Origin: Streptomyces sp. CB01635
Lineage (GTDB): Bacteria > Actinomycetota > Actinomycetes > Streptomycetales > Streptomycetaceae
NCBI RefSeq assembly: GCF_002803065.1
Contig: NZ_NNBL01000003.1
Span: forward strand, 393,461 to 457,460
Length of the DNA stretch: 64,000 nt
Direction: 5' to 3'
A program made the position numbers and the translations under genes. Positions 1-8,915 of this stretch are shown piece by piece (position 1 is the first letter of the stretch; the number at the start of each line of letters is the position of its first letter). The notes beneath the pieces are model-generated. The model did not search any database, was not told the origin of the DNA, and saw only the letters and a program-made list of their open reading frames with translations.

Positions 1-1091
1 TACGGATCGAGGGGGGATTCGCGCCCTCGCCCGACGGCCGCAGCCGCCACCTGATCATGCGCAGGCCCGTCGGCCCCTGTCTGCTCGTCACCCCCTGGAA
101 CTTCCCGCTCGCCATGGGCACCCGCAAGATCGGCCCGGCCGTCGCCGCGGGCTGCACCATGGTCCTCAAGCCCGCGCCGCAGACACCCCTGTGCACCCTG
201 GCCCTGGCCGGGATCCTCACCGAGGCGGGCCTGCCCGACGGCGTCCTGAACGTCGTCACCACCACGGACGCCGGCGCCCTCGTCGAACCGCTGCTGCGCG
301 GCGGACTCATCCGCAAGCTGTCCTTCACGGGGTCGACCCAGGTCGGCCGGATCCTCCTGGCCCAGTGCGCCGACACCGTCGTCCGCACCTCGATGGAACT
401 CGGCGGGAACGCGCCGCTCATCGTCTTCGACGACGCGGACCTCGACACGGCCGTCGAGGGCGCCATGGTGGCGAAGATGCGCAACATGGGAGAGGCGTGC
501 ACGGCCGCGAACCGCATTTTCGTGCACAGCTCCGTCGCCGACGACTTCGCCTCCCGGCTGGCCGCCCGCATGAGCGCCCTCACCGTCGGCCCCGGCACCG
601 AACCCGGGACGAACGTCGGGCCGCTCATCGACGCCGCGGGCCGCGACAAGGTCGACCGGCTCGTACGGGACGCGGTGGACCGCGGCGCGAAGGTCCTCAC
701 CGGAGGCGAACTCCCGCACGGAGAAGGCTACTTCTACCCGCCGACCGTCCTCGTGAGGGTGCCGCGCGACGCCGGTCTCACCGGGACCGAGATCTTCGGA
801 CCTGTCGCCGCCCTGTTCACGTTCGAGGACGAGGACGAGGTGGTGCGCGCCGCCAACGACACCGAATGGGGCCTCGTCAGCTACCTCTTCACCCGCGACC
901 TCGACCGGGCGCTGCGCGTCGGGGAACGCCTGGAGACCGGCATGGTGGGCCTCAACACCGGCCTCGTCTCCAACCCGGCCGCACCCTTCGGTGGAGTCAA
1001 GCAGTCCGGCATCGGACGTGAGGGAGGCCGGGTCGGCATCGACGAGTTCCTGGAGTACAAGTACCTGGCGATCCCGGCGCCGGGGCAGTGA
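1..1091 (+). CDS. gabD: NAD(P)-dependent succinate-semialdehyde dehydrogenase, 5' end outside window
   Basis: This aldehyde dehydrogenase oxidises an aldehyde to the acid with NAD(P)+; the sequence type fits succinate-semialdehyde dehydrogenase of GABA catabolism, in the cytoplasm. The reading frame is open from base 3, so the gene begins upstream and about 362 residues are visible of a usual 450-490. Seen in order are the N-terminal fold motif PWNFPLAM, the cofactor-loop region FTGSTQVG, the general-base motif MELGGNAPL and the nucleophile motif GEACTAANR. The end of the protein carries the usual KQSGIGREGG. It converges on the cupin pair that follows. Substrate assignment is from overall resemblance; a related semialdehyde is possible. 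Confidence 0.9.
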   Translation, partial: RIEGGFAPSPDGRSRHLIMRRPVGPCLLVTPWNFPLAMGTRKIGPAVAAGCTMVLKPAPQTPLCTLALAGILTEAGLPDGVLNVVTTTDAGALVEPLLRGGLIRKLSFTGSTQVGRILLAQCADTVVRTSMELGGNAPLIVFDDADLDTAVEGAMVAKMRNMGEACTAANRIFVHSSVADDFASRLAARMSALTVGPGTEPGTNVGPLIDAAGRDKVDRLVRDAVDRGAKVLTGGELPHGEGYFYPPTVLVRVPRDAGLTGTEIFGPVAALFTFEDEDEVVRAANDTEWGLVSYLFTRDLDRALRVGERLETGMVGLNTGLVSNPAAPFGGVKQSGIGREGGRVGIDEFLEYKYLAIPAPGQ

Positions 1092-1106
1092 CGGACCGGA
1101 GGGTCC

Positions 1107-2360
1107 TCAGAGGCGTTCCAGTGCGCGGAAAGCCGTCAGCTCCGCCAGCAACCCCCTTGCTGCGGGCGTGAGTTCACGGAGGGGCAGCGGTCGTCCGGAG
1201 TTGAGGACCCGCAGTACGGCGGACAGGTCGGCGGCCGGCAGCTCCGTGGCCGCCACGTGGCCGCATGCCGAGAACAGGCGCCGGCCGGCTGCCTCGGTCC
1301 ACAACACATGCTCCGTGGCGCGCACGACGTCGTCGTCGCCGAACCTGCCGCGCGGCGCCGGCGGCGGTACGGGCCGGAAACCCCCGGCTGTCCAGTGCCG
1401 CAGGGACTGCCGGGCGATGCGCTCCTCCAGCGGCCCGCGCGCGCCCGCCGCACGGAAGTGCGCGAGCGCGCGCTCCAGGGGTGCGGGCAACTCCGCCCCG
1501 GCCTCGGCGTCGGGCACGAGCAGACCCTCCTCGCCGGGCGGAGCGGCGCCCGCGGGATCCGGGTCCGGCGTGAGGAGCGTCTCAGGCGTGACGTCGTGCA
1601 GCAGGTCGTAGAGCTCGGACGCCGCCTGCCGCCCCTCCCGTACGACGCTCACCCGCACGCCGGTCGACGCCCAGCCGGCGTAGGGCTCGGCGACGGGGGA
1701 GAGGTGCGACGGCCAGTACAGCAGGTCGCCCGGATCGGCCTCGACGGTGAACGACGCGCCCCGGTCCGCCGCACCGAACCGCATGCGCTGCCGCCCGCCC
1801 AGCACGAACAGGAACGTCGCGACACGCTGTCCGGGAAGCACCTCGGCGAGCGGCTGCTCGTACGTGCCGTGGACCAGCGTCGTGAAGGCGCTCGGCACGG
1901 GCTGTCCCACCCGCGCCCACAGCCCGGCGAAGAAGGCGCGCTCGCGCGCCCACAGCGGATGGTGGAACGCGTGAAACGCCTGAAGGGACAGGGAGTACGG
2001 CTCGCCGGAGAGCTGCCGGACGAGCCGCTGGTGGTAGCCCGGATACGAGCCGTCCCTCGGCTGCGGCAGGAAGTCGCCGGGGTCGGTCTGGGGCTCGCCG
2101 CCGACCGCGAACCCCGCGTACGGCGGCACGCCGAACGGCCCGCCGCGGTGCGCCGCGGCGACGGCGGTCTCGAACACCTCGTGGGCGTCGAAGGGGGCGG
2201 GGGCGACCGACTTGATGAGCACGGGTTGCCGGTCCCAGTACCGCTCGCCGAAGACCTGCCAGTCGAGCCGGGCGAGCCGGTCGAGCTGCCCCTGCTGCCC
2301 CTGCTCGACATGGGCGGCAGCGCCGCTTGCGGGCCCGCCGGCTCGGGGATCCTCCCTCAT
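1107..2360 (-). CDS. JmjC/cupin-like protein (paralogue A)
   Basis: A 417-residue protein of the cupin_4/JmjC type related to bacterial ribosomal-oxygenase folds. The N-terminal stretch FGERYWDRQPVLI and the barrel motif GDLLYWPSHL are visible, followed by a C-terminal winged-helix-like region (about residues 340-415). I cannot find the HxD iron-binding motif, and the distal His expected after the GDLLYWP turn is absent, so catalytic activity is doubtful. The ATG at 2360 overlaps the stop of the upstream paralogue as ATGA, which argues for this start rather than the longer in-frame extension. The two genes are therefore translationally coupled. Family is clear; function is unknown. Confidence 0.75.
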   Translation of the reverse strand: MREDPRAGGPASGAAAHVEQGQQGQLDRLARLDWQVFGERYWDRQPVLIKSVAPAPFDAHEVFETAVAAAHRGGPFGVPPYAGFAVGGEPQTDPGDFLPQPRDGSYPGYHQRLVRQLSGEPYSLSLQAFHAFHHPLWARERAFFAGLWARVGQPVPSAFTTLVHGTYEQPLAEVLPGQRVATFLFVLGGRQRMRFGAADRGASFTVEADPGDLLYWPSHLSPVAEPYAGWASTGVRVSVVREGRQAASELYDLLHDVTPETLLTPDPDPAGAAPPGEEGLLVPDAEAGAELPAPLERALAHFRAAGARGPLEERIARQSLRHWTAGGFRPVPPPAPRGRFGDDDVVRATEHVLWTEAAGRRLFSACGHVAATELPAADLSAVLRVLNSGRPLPLRELTPAARGLLAELTAFRALERL

Positions 2361-3547
2361 CCCGCCCCGTCTCCGTCCACCAGTTCGATGGCGCGAATGT
2401 GATGCAGGTCGGACAGGAGCGGGATCAGTTTCTCCGCGGGCATCCGCGACCAGCGCCCCAACTCTCTTATGGTGAAGGCTCTTTCGGACCACAACCGGTT
2501 CCTGACGCGTTCGGCTCCGGGCCCTTCGACCGCCAGGGTGTGTCCGTTCGCGGCCCACACGGCGCGTCCGGGTCCGTCCGGTGTCCGGAAGAGCTCGGCC
2601 GAGGCCCGTACGCGCAGGCCAGGAGTCAGGGGTACGGCAGGTCGTGGCAAAGGCGCCGGTTCGAGCCCCGCCGCCGATCTGCGGGCCGCCCACGCCACGC
2701 GTAACTCCCTGGCCGTTCCCGGGACGGCGGCGAGCCCGGCGAACAGCCGCGCGGCGGCGGCGACCGGTTCCGCCGCGCCGATCTCACCGTCGGGGTCCGT
2801 CGGGGGAGGGAACGGCAGGACGCCGGGGGCGCCCGCGTAGACACGGTCCTCCTGCATCCGGTCCGCGAGGAGTCCCCTTACGTGGGTGAGGGCGGCGGCG
2901 CGGCGCGCGGGGACGACGATCCGTAACGTGGTGCAGCGGTCGAGGTAGTGATCGAGGTGACGGCAGCCGGCGGGCCAGTACACCAAGTCACCCGTTCCAG
3001 CTGCGAGTTGGTACTCGGTGCCGGTGTGCTCGGGCCAGAGCCTGACCGTCATGGTCCCGGCGAGTACCCACGTGAGCGCGAACGAGCCGGGGCGCGGGGC
3101 GGGGGCGTCGGGGCCGGTGCAGCTATCTCCGAGGGCGAGTTCGGCCGTCACCGGCAGAGTGGGCCAGCCCACCGCCCGCCACAGCCCGGAGACGAGTTCG
3201 CGTACACGCGCCCAGAGCCCGAAGTCGCGCCACAGCGGCTGGTGCACACTCAACAGCCAGCCGGCTCCGCCGAGTTCACGAGCGAGCCGGTCCCGGTATG
3301 CGTCCGGGCCGGGGTCGTCCCGGCCGGGCAGCAGTGTGCCCGCGTCACGTAATCGGCCCTGCGACGCCGTGGCGAAGTGGACGCCGGCCGCGTCCTCGGC
3401 GGGCGGTGCGCAGGAGGCGGCGACGGCCCCGTACACCTGCTCCGGCCCGAGGCCCGTGGCGAACGGGACCGCGGCGGGCTCCCTGCCCCAGTGCGCTTCG
3501 GCGAACCGTTTCCACCTGGCGGAGAGATCGGGCTCTGTCGCATTCAT
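2357..3547 (-). CDS. JmjC/cupin-like protein (paralogue B)
   Basis: A 396-residue paralogue of the downstream gene, with the matching N-terminal motif FAEAHWGREP and barrel turn GDLVYWPAGCRHLDH. Here one His is retained after the turn, but again no HxD motif is evident in the preceding strands. A winged-helix-like C-terminus (around residues 340-390) resembles that of ribosomal protein oxygenases. It is the first gene of the pair, and its stop overlaps the start of paralogue A. The start at 3547 has no strong ribosome-binding site in front of it; a second ATG four bases downstream is out of frame. The pair may form a heterodimer in which each half supplies part of a site, but that is inference. 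Confidence 0.72.
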   Translation of the reverse strand: MNATEPDLSARWKRFAEAHWGREPAAVPFATGLGPEQVYGAVAASCAPPAEDAAGVHFATASQGRLRDAGTLLPGRDDPGPDAYRDRLARELGGAGWLLSVHQPLWRDFGLWARVRELVSGLWRAVGWPTLPVTAELALGDSCTGPDAPAPRPGSFALTWVLAGTMTVRLWPEHTGTEYQLAAGTGDLVYWPAGCRHLDHYLDRCTTLRIVVPARRAAALTHVRGLLADRMQEDRVYAGAPGVLPFPPPTDPDGEIGAAEPVAAAARLFAGLAAVPGTARELRVAWAARRSAAGLEPAPLPRPAVPLTPGLRVRASAELFRTPDGPGRAVWAANGHTLAVEGPGAERVRNRLWSERAFTIRELGRWSRMPAEKLIPLLSDLHHIRAIELVDGDGAG

Positions 3548-3907
3548 GGCGTCGAGAATCTGTCAGAGCGCGATCGGGCGAGTCAACGGTTGACCCGGAA
3601 TCGGCAGACATATGGCGCGGAAGTGGCGCTGCGTCACAGGGGTCCAACCTGCCCCGTCCTGGCCCGCCCGGCACCGCGCTGGGAGCCCCAACGGGAGGAG
3701 CGCGCGCATGGTCGAGAGGTGGGTGAAAGGTGAGGGGACTGTGGAATCTGACACGCCCCGGCGGCGGAATGTCGGATTCCCATGTATTCACCACGCAGTT
3801 GCCGCCGGTAACCCTTAGCGCCCTTGATCGGCGGAGATCGCAGACATGGGATCGTATGTGCGAGCCCGCTGCGGAGGTTCTGCGGCCGAATCTGAAAGGT
3901 GATCTGC

Positions 3908-4819
3908 ATGCCCCTCGCGCTGTTCAGGAGGAGCCGGTCCGGACGGGACCCGCGCGGGGCGGGACTGGTGCACCCCGTGCCGCACGGCGCCGGCGCCTTC
4001 CACTGCGAGGTGGCCGACCCCATGGGGCAGCCGATGTCGGGGGCGGACGTCACCGTGACGCGGGTCGCCAACGGCCGCGTCGTGGCGAAGGTGACCAGCG
4101 ACCCGTACGGCCTCGTCTTCCTCACGCTGCCGCCCGGCCGGTACGGCGTCATGATCGCGGCCGACGGCCTCCAGCCCCACCAGCAGACCCTCGACGTCGT
4201 CGCCGGTGAAACGCTCCCGCTGACCTCGGTGCAGCTGCACATGGGGCGCCCGCCGGAGCTGCCTCAGCCCGGCACCTGGCTCTTCGACCCGCCGCACACC
4301 GCGATCCGGTTCATCGCCAAGCACGTCGGCATGGCCCACGTCCACGGCCGGTTCACCCGCTTCGACGGCGGCATCCAGGTCGCGAACGACATGGCTGACT
4401 CGCGGGTCGAGGTGCAGATCGACGCGGCGAGTATCACGACGGGCAACAAGACCCGGGACAACCACCTGCGTTCGGCCGACTTCCTCGATGTCGAGCGCTA
4501 CCCGTACATCCACTTCTCCTCCGACCGCTTCCTGTACCGCGGCGGCACCAAGTGGACGATCCAGGGCGCCCTCACCATGCACGGCGTGAGCCGCACGGTG
4601 GAGCTGGACACCGGCTATCTCGGCATGGTCAACGGCGGATACGCGGAAGAGCTGCGCTGCGCGGCCCTCGCCACGGCCGAACTCCACCGCGAGGACTACA
4701 CGCTGGACTGGCGGAGCATGCTGGCCCGCGGTATCGCGGTGGTCGGACCCACCGTGAAGCTGGAACTCGACATCCAGGCGATGTACCACAGCCACGACAC
4801 ACCCACGCCGCCTGAGTAG
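3908..4819 (+). CDS. YceI-family protein with N-terminal carboxypeptidase-regulatory-like domain
   Basis: A 303-residue protein. Residues about 20-110 form a beta-sandwich of the carboxypeptidase regulatory/SpaA type (ADPMGQPMSGADVTV, PPGRYGVMI). Residues about 115-300 are a YceI lipocalin-like domain (GTWLFDPPHTAIRFIAKHVG, DNHLRSADFLDVERYP), which in other bacteria binds polyisoprenoid lipids. No signal peptide is visible, so a cytoplasmic or peripheral location is expected. I chose the ATG at 3908 because AAAGGTGAT lies at the right distance; a GTG nine bases upstream has weaker support. The fusion is common in Streptomyces, but its physiological role is not established. Confidence 0.88.
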   Translation: MPLALFRRSRSGRDPRGAGLVHPVPHGAGAFHCEVADPMGQPMSGADVTVTRVANGRVVAKVTSDPYGLVFLTLPPGRYGVMIAADGLQPHQQTLDVVAGETLPLTSVQLHMGRPPELPQPGTWLFDPPHTAIRFIAKHVGMAHVHGRFTRFDGGIQVANDMADSRVEVQIDAASITTGNKTRDNHLRSADFLDVERYPYIHFSSDRFLYRGGTKWTIQGALTMHGVSRTVELDTGYLGMVNGGYAEELRCAALATAELHREDYTLDWRSMLARGIAVVGPTVKLELDIQAMYHSHDTPTPPE

Positions 4820-4835
4820 CCATGGCGCTGGGGGT

Positions 4836-5735
4836 TCACGTCACCAGCCGCAGCTGCTCCTTCGCCCGTCCCACGCACACCGTCTGACCCCAGGTCAGTT
4901 CCAGGGCGTCGCTCTCCACGCCGTCGCCGAAGGCCACCAGACGGTCGGACTCGACCGTGACGCGCAGACGGTCGCCGGGGCCGAGGGAGCCCTCCACCTG
5001 GGACGTGCCGGTGGCGGGTGAAGGCCAGGCCTCCCGCACGAACCAGAGCAGCCGGTGCTCCGCCGGGGCCGGCAGCGGGAGTGTGCTCGCATGCTGCTGC
5101 CACAGCGAACGCAGCCAGCCGGTGGCGCCGGTCCCGGTGCCGACCAGGACACCCGAGGACGCCTGGGCCTCGGGTGCGTGCGTGTCGTCGTCGAGGCCGA
5201 TCCGGTAGCGCGCCGTCTGGTGCGACGGCGGGCCGAGGTAGATCTCGTTGAGCGCGAGCAGCCGCTGTGTGTCGTCGGCGACCGCCTCCACCATGGTGAG
5301 TTCGTCGGCGGCGGCACGGCCCGAGACGGCCGCCGGCAGCAGCTTCGCCGCGTCGGCCACGCGGTGCCGCACCAACACCCCTGGATTGCGTCCCGGTTCC
5401 GCGTCGATGCCGACGACCGGCTGGCCCGAAAGGTACTTGGCCGCGTTCGCGACCAGACCGTCCTGCCCCACGACGATCACCACGTCCTCCGGGCCGAACA
5501 GGAACCGGTCCAGATCCGCGCGCTCGAGGCGCGTCCTGCGCCACGACAGCGGTACGGCCGCCGCGACCTCCGCGAGGGCGCGCGCCGTACGGTGATGGCG
5601 CTCGGCCACCTCCTCGACCGAGCGCCCGCGCGAGGAGAGGAAGAAGGCGGCCTGGCCGTGCGTGCCGTGCCGGGCCAGCAACTCCTCGTACTCCGTGGTC
5701 CGGTGGACGAGCACCGCGCGCGGTGCGAGCGTCAC
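4836..5735 (-). CDS. NAD-kinase-like protein, atypical nucleotide motif
   Basis: A 299-residue protein of the ATP-NAD kinase/diacylglycerol-kinase fold. The usual GGDGT motif is present as VGQDGLV near residue 88. The later LNE motif (LALNEIYL) and the glycine/threonine loop (LVGTGTGATGW, canonically a TPTGSTAY-like segment) are recognisable but altered. The ATG overlaps the stop of the upstream SPFH gene as ATGA, so the two are translationally coupled. The departures from consensus mean it may phosphorylate something other than NAD or act as a sensor. It is convergent with the YceI gene, 16 bases away. Confidence 0.78.
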   Translation of the reverse strand: MTLAPRAVLVHRTTEYEELLARHGTHGQAAFFLSSRGRSVEEVAERHHRTARALAEVAAAVPLSWRRTRLERADLDRFLFGPEDVVIVVGQDGLVANAAKYLSGQPVVGIDAEPGRNPGVLVRHRVADAAKLLPAAVSGRAAADELTMVEAVADDTQRLLALNEIYLGPPSHQTARYRIGLDDDTHAPEAQASSGVLVGTGTGATGWLRSLWQQHASTLPLPAPAEHRLLWFVREAWPSPATGTSQVEGSLGPGDRLRVTVESDRLVAFGDGVESDALELTWGQTVCVGRAKEQLRLVT

Positions 5736-6742
5736 GACCGCTCACCGCGGTCGTGACCGAGCCGGGCGAGCAGACCTGTGAGCACGTCGGGGGAGAGGGT
5801 CAGGTTCTCGATCCGCGGCACGTTCTGTGCCAGTTGCGTGGCGGCGAGGGCGTGCAGGGTCGCGGCGTCCACCTCGGAGTGGACCCGCAGCCACGCCTCC
5901 TGCGCGTGCGCCCGCGCCTCGCCGACCGCACGTGCCGCCTGCGCCTCGCCGCCCGCCAGGCGCACCGCCCGCGCCGCCTCCGCCTCGGCGCGTACCGCGT
6001 CCGCCGCTGCGTTCTCCTCGGCCTCGCGGCGTGCGTTCGTGCCGCGCTGCTCCACCAACTGCTCTTCCCGCCGGGCCAGTTCGATGCGGCTGCCGAGCTC
6101 GTTCTCGGCGATGGCGCGCTCACGCTCGACCGCCACCGCGCGCCGCTCGTACGTCGCCCGGTCGGCCTCCTGCTGGATCCGCTCCCTGGCCGGCGTGCGC
6201 AGCGCCCGCTCCACCTCGGGCTCGGGGCGCAGCGCCACGACGCGCACGGTGACGACCTCCACGCCGGTCGCGGGCAGCCGGGGCTCCGCGGCGAGACCCG
6301 CCGCAACCCGTTCGCGCACCGCTGTCACACCGTCCGCGAGGACCTCCGCGAGCGGGGTGCGCGCCAGCACATCCAGCGCGTGCTGCTGCGCCGTCTCCGT
6401 GAGCAGGGCGGACAGCTGTTCCAGGGGCGTGCCGCGCCAGGCGCCGGTGTCCGGGTCGAGCGAGAAGTCGAGCCGGGCGGCGGCGAGCGCGGGGTCGCTG
6501 ATCCGGTACGTCACCGAAGCTTGCACGGCGACGTCCTGGAAGTCGGCGGTCCGGGCATGGAACGTGACCGCCAACTCCCGGTCGTCCACGGGCACTTCGG
6601 ACAGTGCCGCGCTCAGCGCCCGGAACCAGAAGCTCAGGCCCGTGCCGTCGTGGGCGAGCGCTCCGCGCTTGTGGTGACGGATGTGGGTGGTGGGCGCGGA
6701 GCGCAAGTGATGCAGTCCGAAGCGTCGCTTGATGTCGGCCAT
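5732..6742 (-). CDS. SPFH/band-7 domain protein
   Basis: A 336-residue protein with an SPFH (stomatin/prohibitin/flotillin) domain at about residues 35-190 (VPVDDRELAVTFHARTADFQ, VQASVTYRI) and a long Ala/Glu/Arg-rich coiled coil at about 190-290. Such proteins oligomerise as membrane scaffolds; no clear N-terminal membrane span is seen here, so it is probably cytoplasmic or peripheral. An AGGGGG ribosome-binding site lies eight bases before the ATG. It heads a two-gene operon with the NAD-kinase-like gene and has its own promoter with an 18-bp palindrome. Confidence 0.88.
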   Translation of the reverse strand: MADIKRRFGLHHLRSAPTTHIRHHKRGALAHDGTGLSFWFRALSAALSEVPVDDRELAVTFHARTADFQDVAVQASVTYRISDPALAAARLDFSLDPDTGAWRGTPLEQLSALLTETAQQHALDVLARTPLAEVLADGVTAVRERVAAGLAAEPRLPATGVEVVTVRVVALRPEPEVERALRTPARERIQQEADRATYERRAVAVERERAIAENELGSRIELARREEQLVEQRGTNARREAEENAAADAVRAEAEAARAVRLAGGEAQAARAVGEARAHAQEAWLRVHSEVDAATLHALAATQLAQNVPRIENLTLSPDVLTGLLARLGHDRGERS

Positions 6743-6775
6743 GACAGAAACCCCCTAGTCGTTTTCGTCATGGCG

Positions 6776-6804
6776 ACGATATGGCGCGCCTTGAATATAG
6801 TCAA
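6776..6804 (-). promoter_or_regulatory. Promoter of the SPFH operon
   Basis: On the minus strand TTGACT (6804-6799) and TATCGT (6781-6776) are separated by exactly 17 bases, a good match to the vegetative sigma-70-type consensus. The implied start point is about 27 bases before the SPFH ATG. Confidence 0.65.
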
Positions 6805-6806
6805 GG
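6789..6806. promoter_or_regulatory. 18-bp palindromic operator over the -35 box
   Basis: The plus strand reads CCTTGAATATAGTCAAGG, in which 16 of 18 positions are self-complementary. It covers the -35 hexamer of the SPFH promoter, where a bound repressor would block polymerase. The size and TTGA-N6-TCAA layout resemble MarR- or PadR-class sites. No regulator gene lies next to it, so the cognate protein is unknown. Confidence 0.6.
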
Positions 6807-6862
6807 TGACCATAAAGATTCGGGAGGTGCGTGTGAGGGTTTTCAGGGGGTGCGTCTGAGGG

Positions 6863-7675
6863 TCACGGCTTGCGCGCCACTCCTGCGTACAGCGGCACCG
6901 GCGACTCGTTCCTGATCTCGTCGACGCCGAGCTCCGGGTGCCAGTCCGGCAGCCACACGATCCCGGGTTCCAGCAGGTCGAGCCCGTCGAAGAAGCGGCC
7001 CATCTCCTCGCGCGTGCGCGGCACGAGCGTCACCCCGCCCGCCGCGTACATCGCCACGGCCTCCCGCGTCCGCTCCGGATCGAAGTCGCCGGCGAGCTGC
7101 GACAGGACCAGATGGCTCCCCGGCGGCAGCGCGTCCACCAGGATGCGTACGAGGCCGTGGGCGCCGTCCGAGTCCGGGATGAAGTGGAGCAGCGCGATGA
7201 GCGACAGCGTCACCGGGCGGTCGAACTCCAGGATGTCCGCCGCGAGTTCAAGGATCTTCTCCGGTTCCCTCACGTCCGCCGAGAGGTACTCGGTGCGGCC
7301 CTCCGGGGTGCCGCGCAGGAGTGCCCCCGCGTGGGCGAGCACGATCGGGTCGTTGTCCACATACACGACACGGGCGTCGGGCGCGGCGCCCTGGGCGATG
7401 CGGTGGAGGTTGGGTTCGGTGGGGATGCCGCTGCCGATGTCCAGGAACTGGCGCGCCCCTGCCGCCCCCGCGAGATGCCGTGTGGCGCGCTGCATGAACC
7501 AACGGTTGTGCTGGGCGGCGTACTTGGACTGCGGTTCGAGGGCCACGATCTGCCGGCCGAGCTCCTCGTCGACCGGATAGTTGTCCTTGCCGCCCAGGAA
7601 CCAGTCGTAGACCCGTGCCGGATGCGGCTTGCTGGTGTCGATCCGGTCGATGGACGGCGGCGTGATCTCCCCCAT
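6863..7675 (-). CDS. SAM-dependent methyltransferase (DUF574/Methyltransf_19)
   Basis: A 270-residue protein of the actinobacterial Methyltransf_19 family. The N-terminal signature DTSKPHPARVYDWFLGGKDN and the SAM-binding motif FLDIGSGIPT near residue 80 are seen, followed by VYVDNDPIVL, the acidic residue that holds the SAM ribose. Length is typical (about 265-275). An AAGGGAG site precedes the ATG. Streptomyces genomes carry many copies; substrates are unknown. It is read separately from the SPFH operon downstream. Confidence 0.92.
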   Translation of the reverse strand: MGEITPPSIDRIDTSKPHPARVYDWFLGGKDNYPVDEELGRQIVALEPQSKYAAQHNRWFMQRATRHLAGAAGARQFLDIGSGIPTEPNLHRIAQGAAPDARVVYVDNDPIVLAHAGALLRGTPEGRTEYLSADVREPEKILELAADILEFDRPVTLSLIALLHFIPDSDGAHGLVRILVDALPPGSHLVLSQLAGDFDPERTREAVAMYAAGGVTLVPRTREEMGRFFDGLDLLEPGIVWLPDWHPELGVDEIRNESPVPLYAGVARKP

Positions 7676-7828
7676 GCGGCAACTCCCTTGTGAAGAGGCT
7701 CAGTTCGGTCAGGTATCCGATCATCGTGCCTCAGTGGTCGCGGCGGAGGGAGGTGATCGGGAAGGATGGGCCCGGCATGGATCAAGGCGGCGGGCCTGGG
7801 GCGCGCCGCGCAGAACGGAGAGGCGACG

Positions 7829-8749
7829 ATGACGCGACCGGACCCCCACACCTCCGGCAACCACCGGACCGCCGGCACCCCCGAGGTGCCCGAGCGGCTC
7901 GACATCACCCGGGCGACGCTCGACGACTGGTCCGTCATCAGCGGCTGGGCGGCGGAAGAGGGCTGGAACCCGGGCCTCGCCGACGCCCGCAGCTTCTTCG
8001 CCCAGGATCCCGACGGCTTCTTCATCGGCCGGGTCGACGGCGAGCCCGTCTCCGCGATCTCCGTGGTCAACTACGGCGACGACTACGCGTTCCTCGGCTT
8101 CTACCTCGTACGGCCCGACCTGCGTGGCCGCGGCTACGGCATCGCCACCTGGAAGGCGGCACTCACGCACGCGGGCGGCAGGACCGTCGGCCTCGACGGC
8201 GTCCCCGCCCAGCAGGACAACTACCGCAAGTCCGGCTTCGAGCCGGCCCACACGACCGTCCGCTACGCGGGCGTCCCGCAGGCCCCGCGATCGGCCGAAG
8301 GCGATCGGGCACCCGGCACCGTCATCCCCGTCGCCGACGCGGGCGGCCTCAAGTCCATCGCCCTGTACGACGGCGCCTGCTACCCCGCGGACCGGCCCCG
8401 CTTCCTCGCCTCCTGGCTCGCCGGTGACGGGCATCGCGCGCTCGCCCGCGTCGTCGACGGCCGCGTCACCGGCTACGGCGTCATCCGCCCGGCCCTCGAC
8501 ACGTTCCGCGTCGGCCCGCTGTTCGCCGACACCCCGCAGGACGCCCGCGCGCTGTTCGACGCCCTCATCGCGGCGGTCGGCGGGGCCCCGGTCGCCGTGG
8601 ACGTCCCCGAGTCGAACCCGGCCGCGGTGGCACTCGCCGAGGCGTACGGCCTGATCCCCGGGTTCGCCACGGCCCGCATGTACACCGGCCCCGTCCGGCC
8701 GTTCGCCCAGGAAAGGATCTTCGGTATCACCACCCTCGAACTGGGCTGA
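7829..8749 (+). CDS. Double-GNAT acetyltransferase
   Basis: A 306-residue protein with two GNAT folds in tandem. The N-terminal half (about residues 15-150) has the acetyl-CoA pyrophosphate loop LRGRGYG; the C-terminal half (about 180-300) is a more degenerate GNAT of the DUF1248/YitI type. The start is set by GGAGAGG at 7817-7823 before the ATG at 7829; an ORF extension to 7766 lacks such a site. It is divergent from the methyltransferase. The substrate is not predictable. Confidence 0.85.
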   Translation: MTRPDPHTSGNHRTAGTPEVPERLDITRATLDDWSVISGWAAEEGWNPGLADARSFFAQDPDGFFIGRVDGEPVSAISVVNYGDDYAFLGFYLVRPDLRGRGYGIATWKAALTHAGGRTVGLDGVPAQQDNYRKSGFEPAHTTVRYAGVPQAPRSAEGDRAPGTVIPVADAGGLKSIALYDGACYPADRPRFLASWLAGDGHRALARVVDGRVTGYGVIRPALDTFRVGPLFADTPQDARALFDALIAAVGGAPVAVDVPESNPAAVALAEAYGLIPGFATARMYTGPVRPFAQERIFGITTLELG

Positions 8750-8915
8750 AGGCTCACCGGGCGCATCGACAGCGGCCAGATCTCGAAAAGGTAACTGGGC
8801 TAGACCAGCTTTAAGGTTCCGGTCACCTCCGGTACGTCGTCAGGCCATCGCGATCCGTAACGCTCGGGGCGACCAACCACCCGTACACGGGGCAGTCGCT
8901 TTGGAGGAAACACCG

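Noticed and set aside
3563..3754. 63-codon minus-strand frame just upstream of the JmjC-like pair, considered as a peptide precursor
   Set aside because: Mixed third-position usage and no good ribosome-binding site; more likely the leader of the cupin operon.
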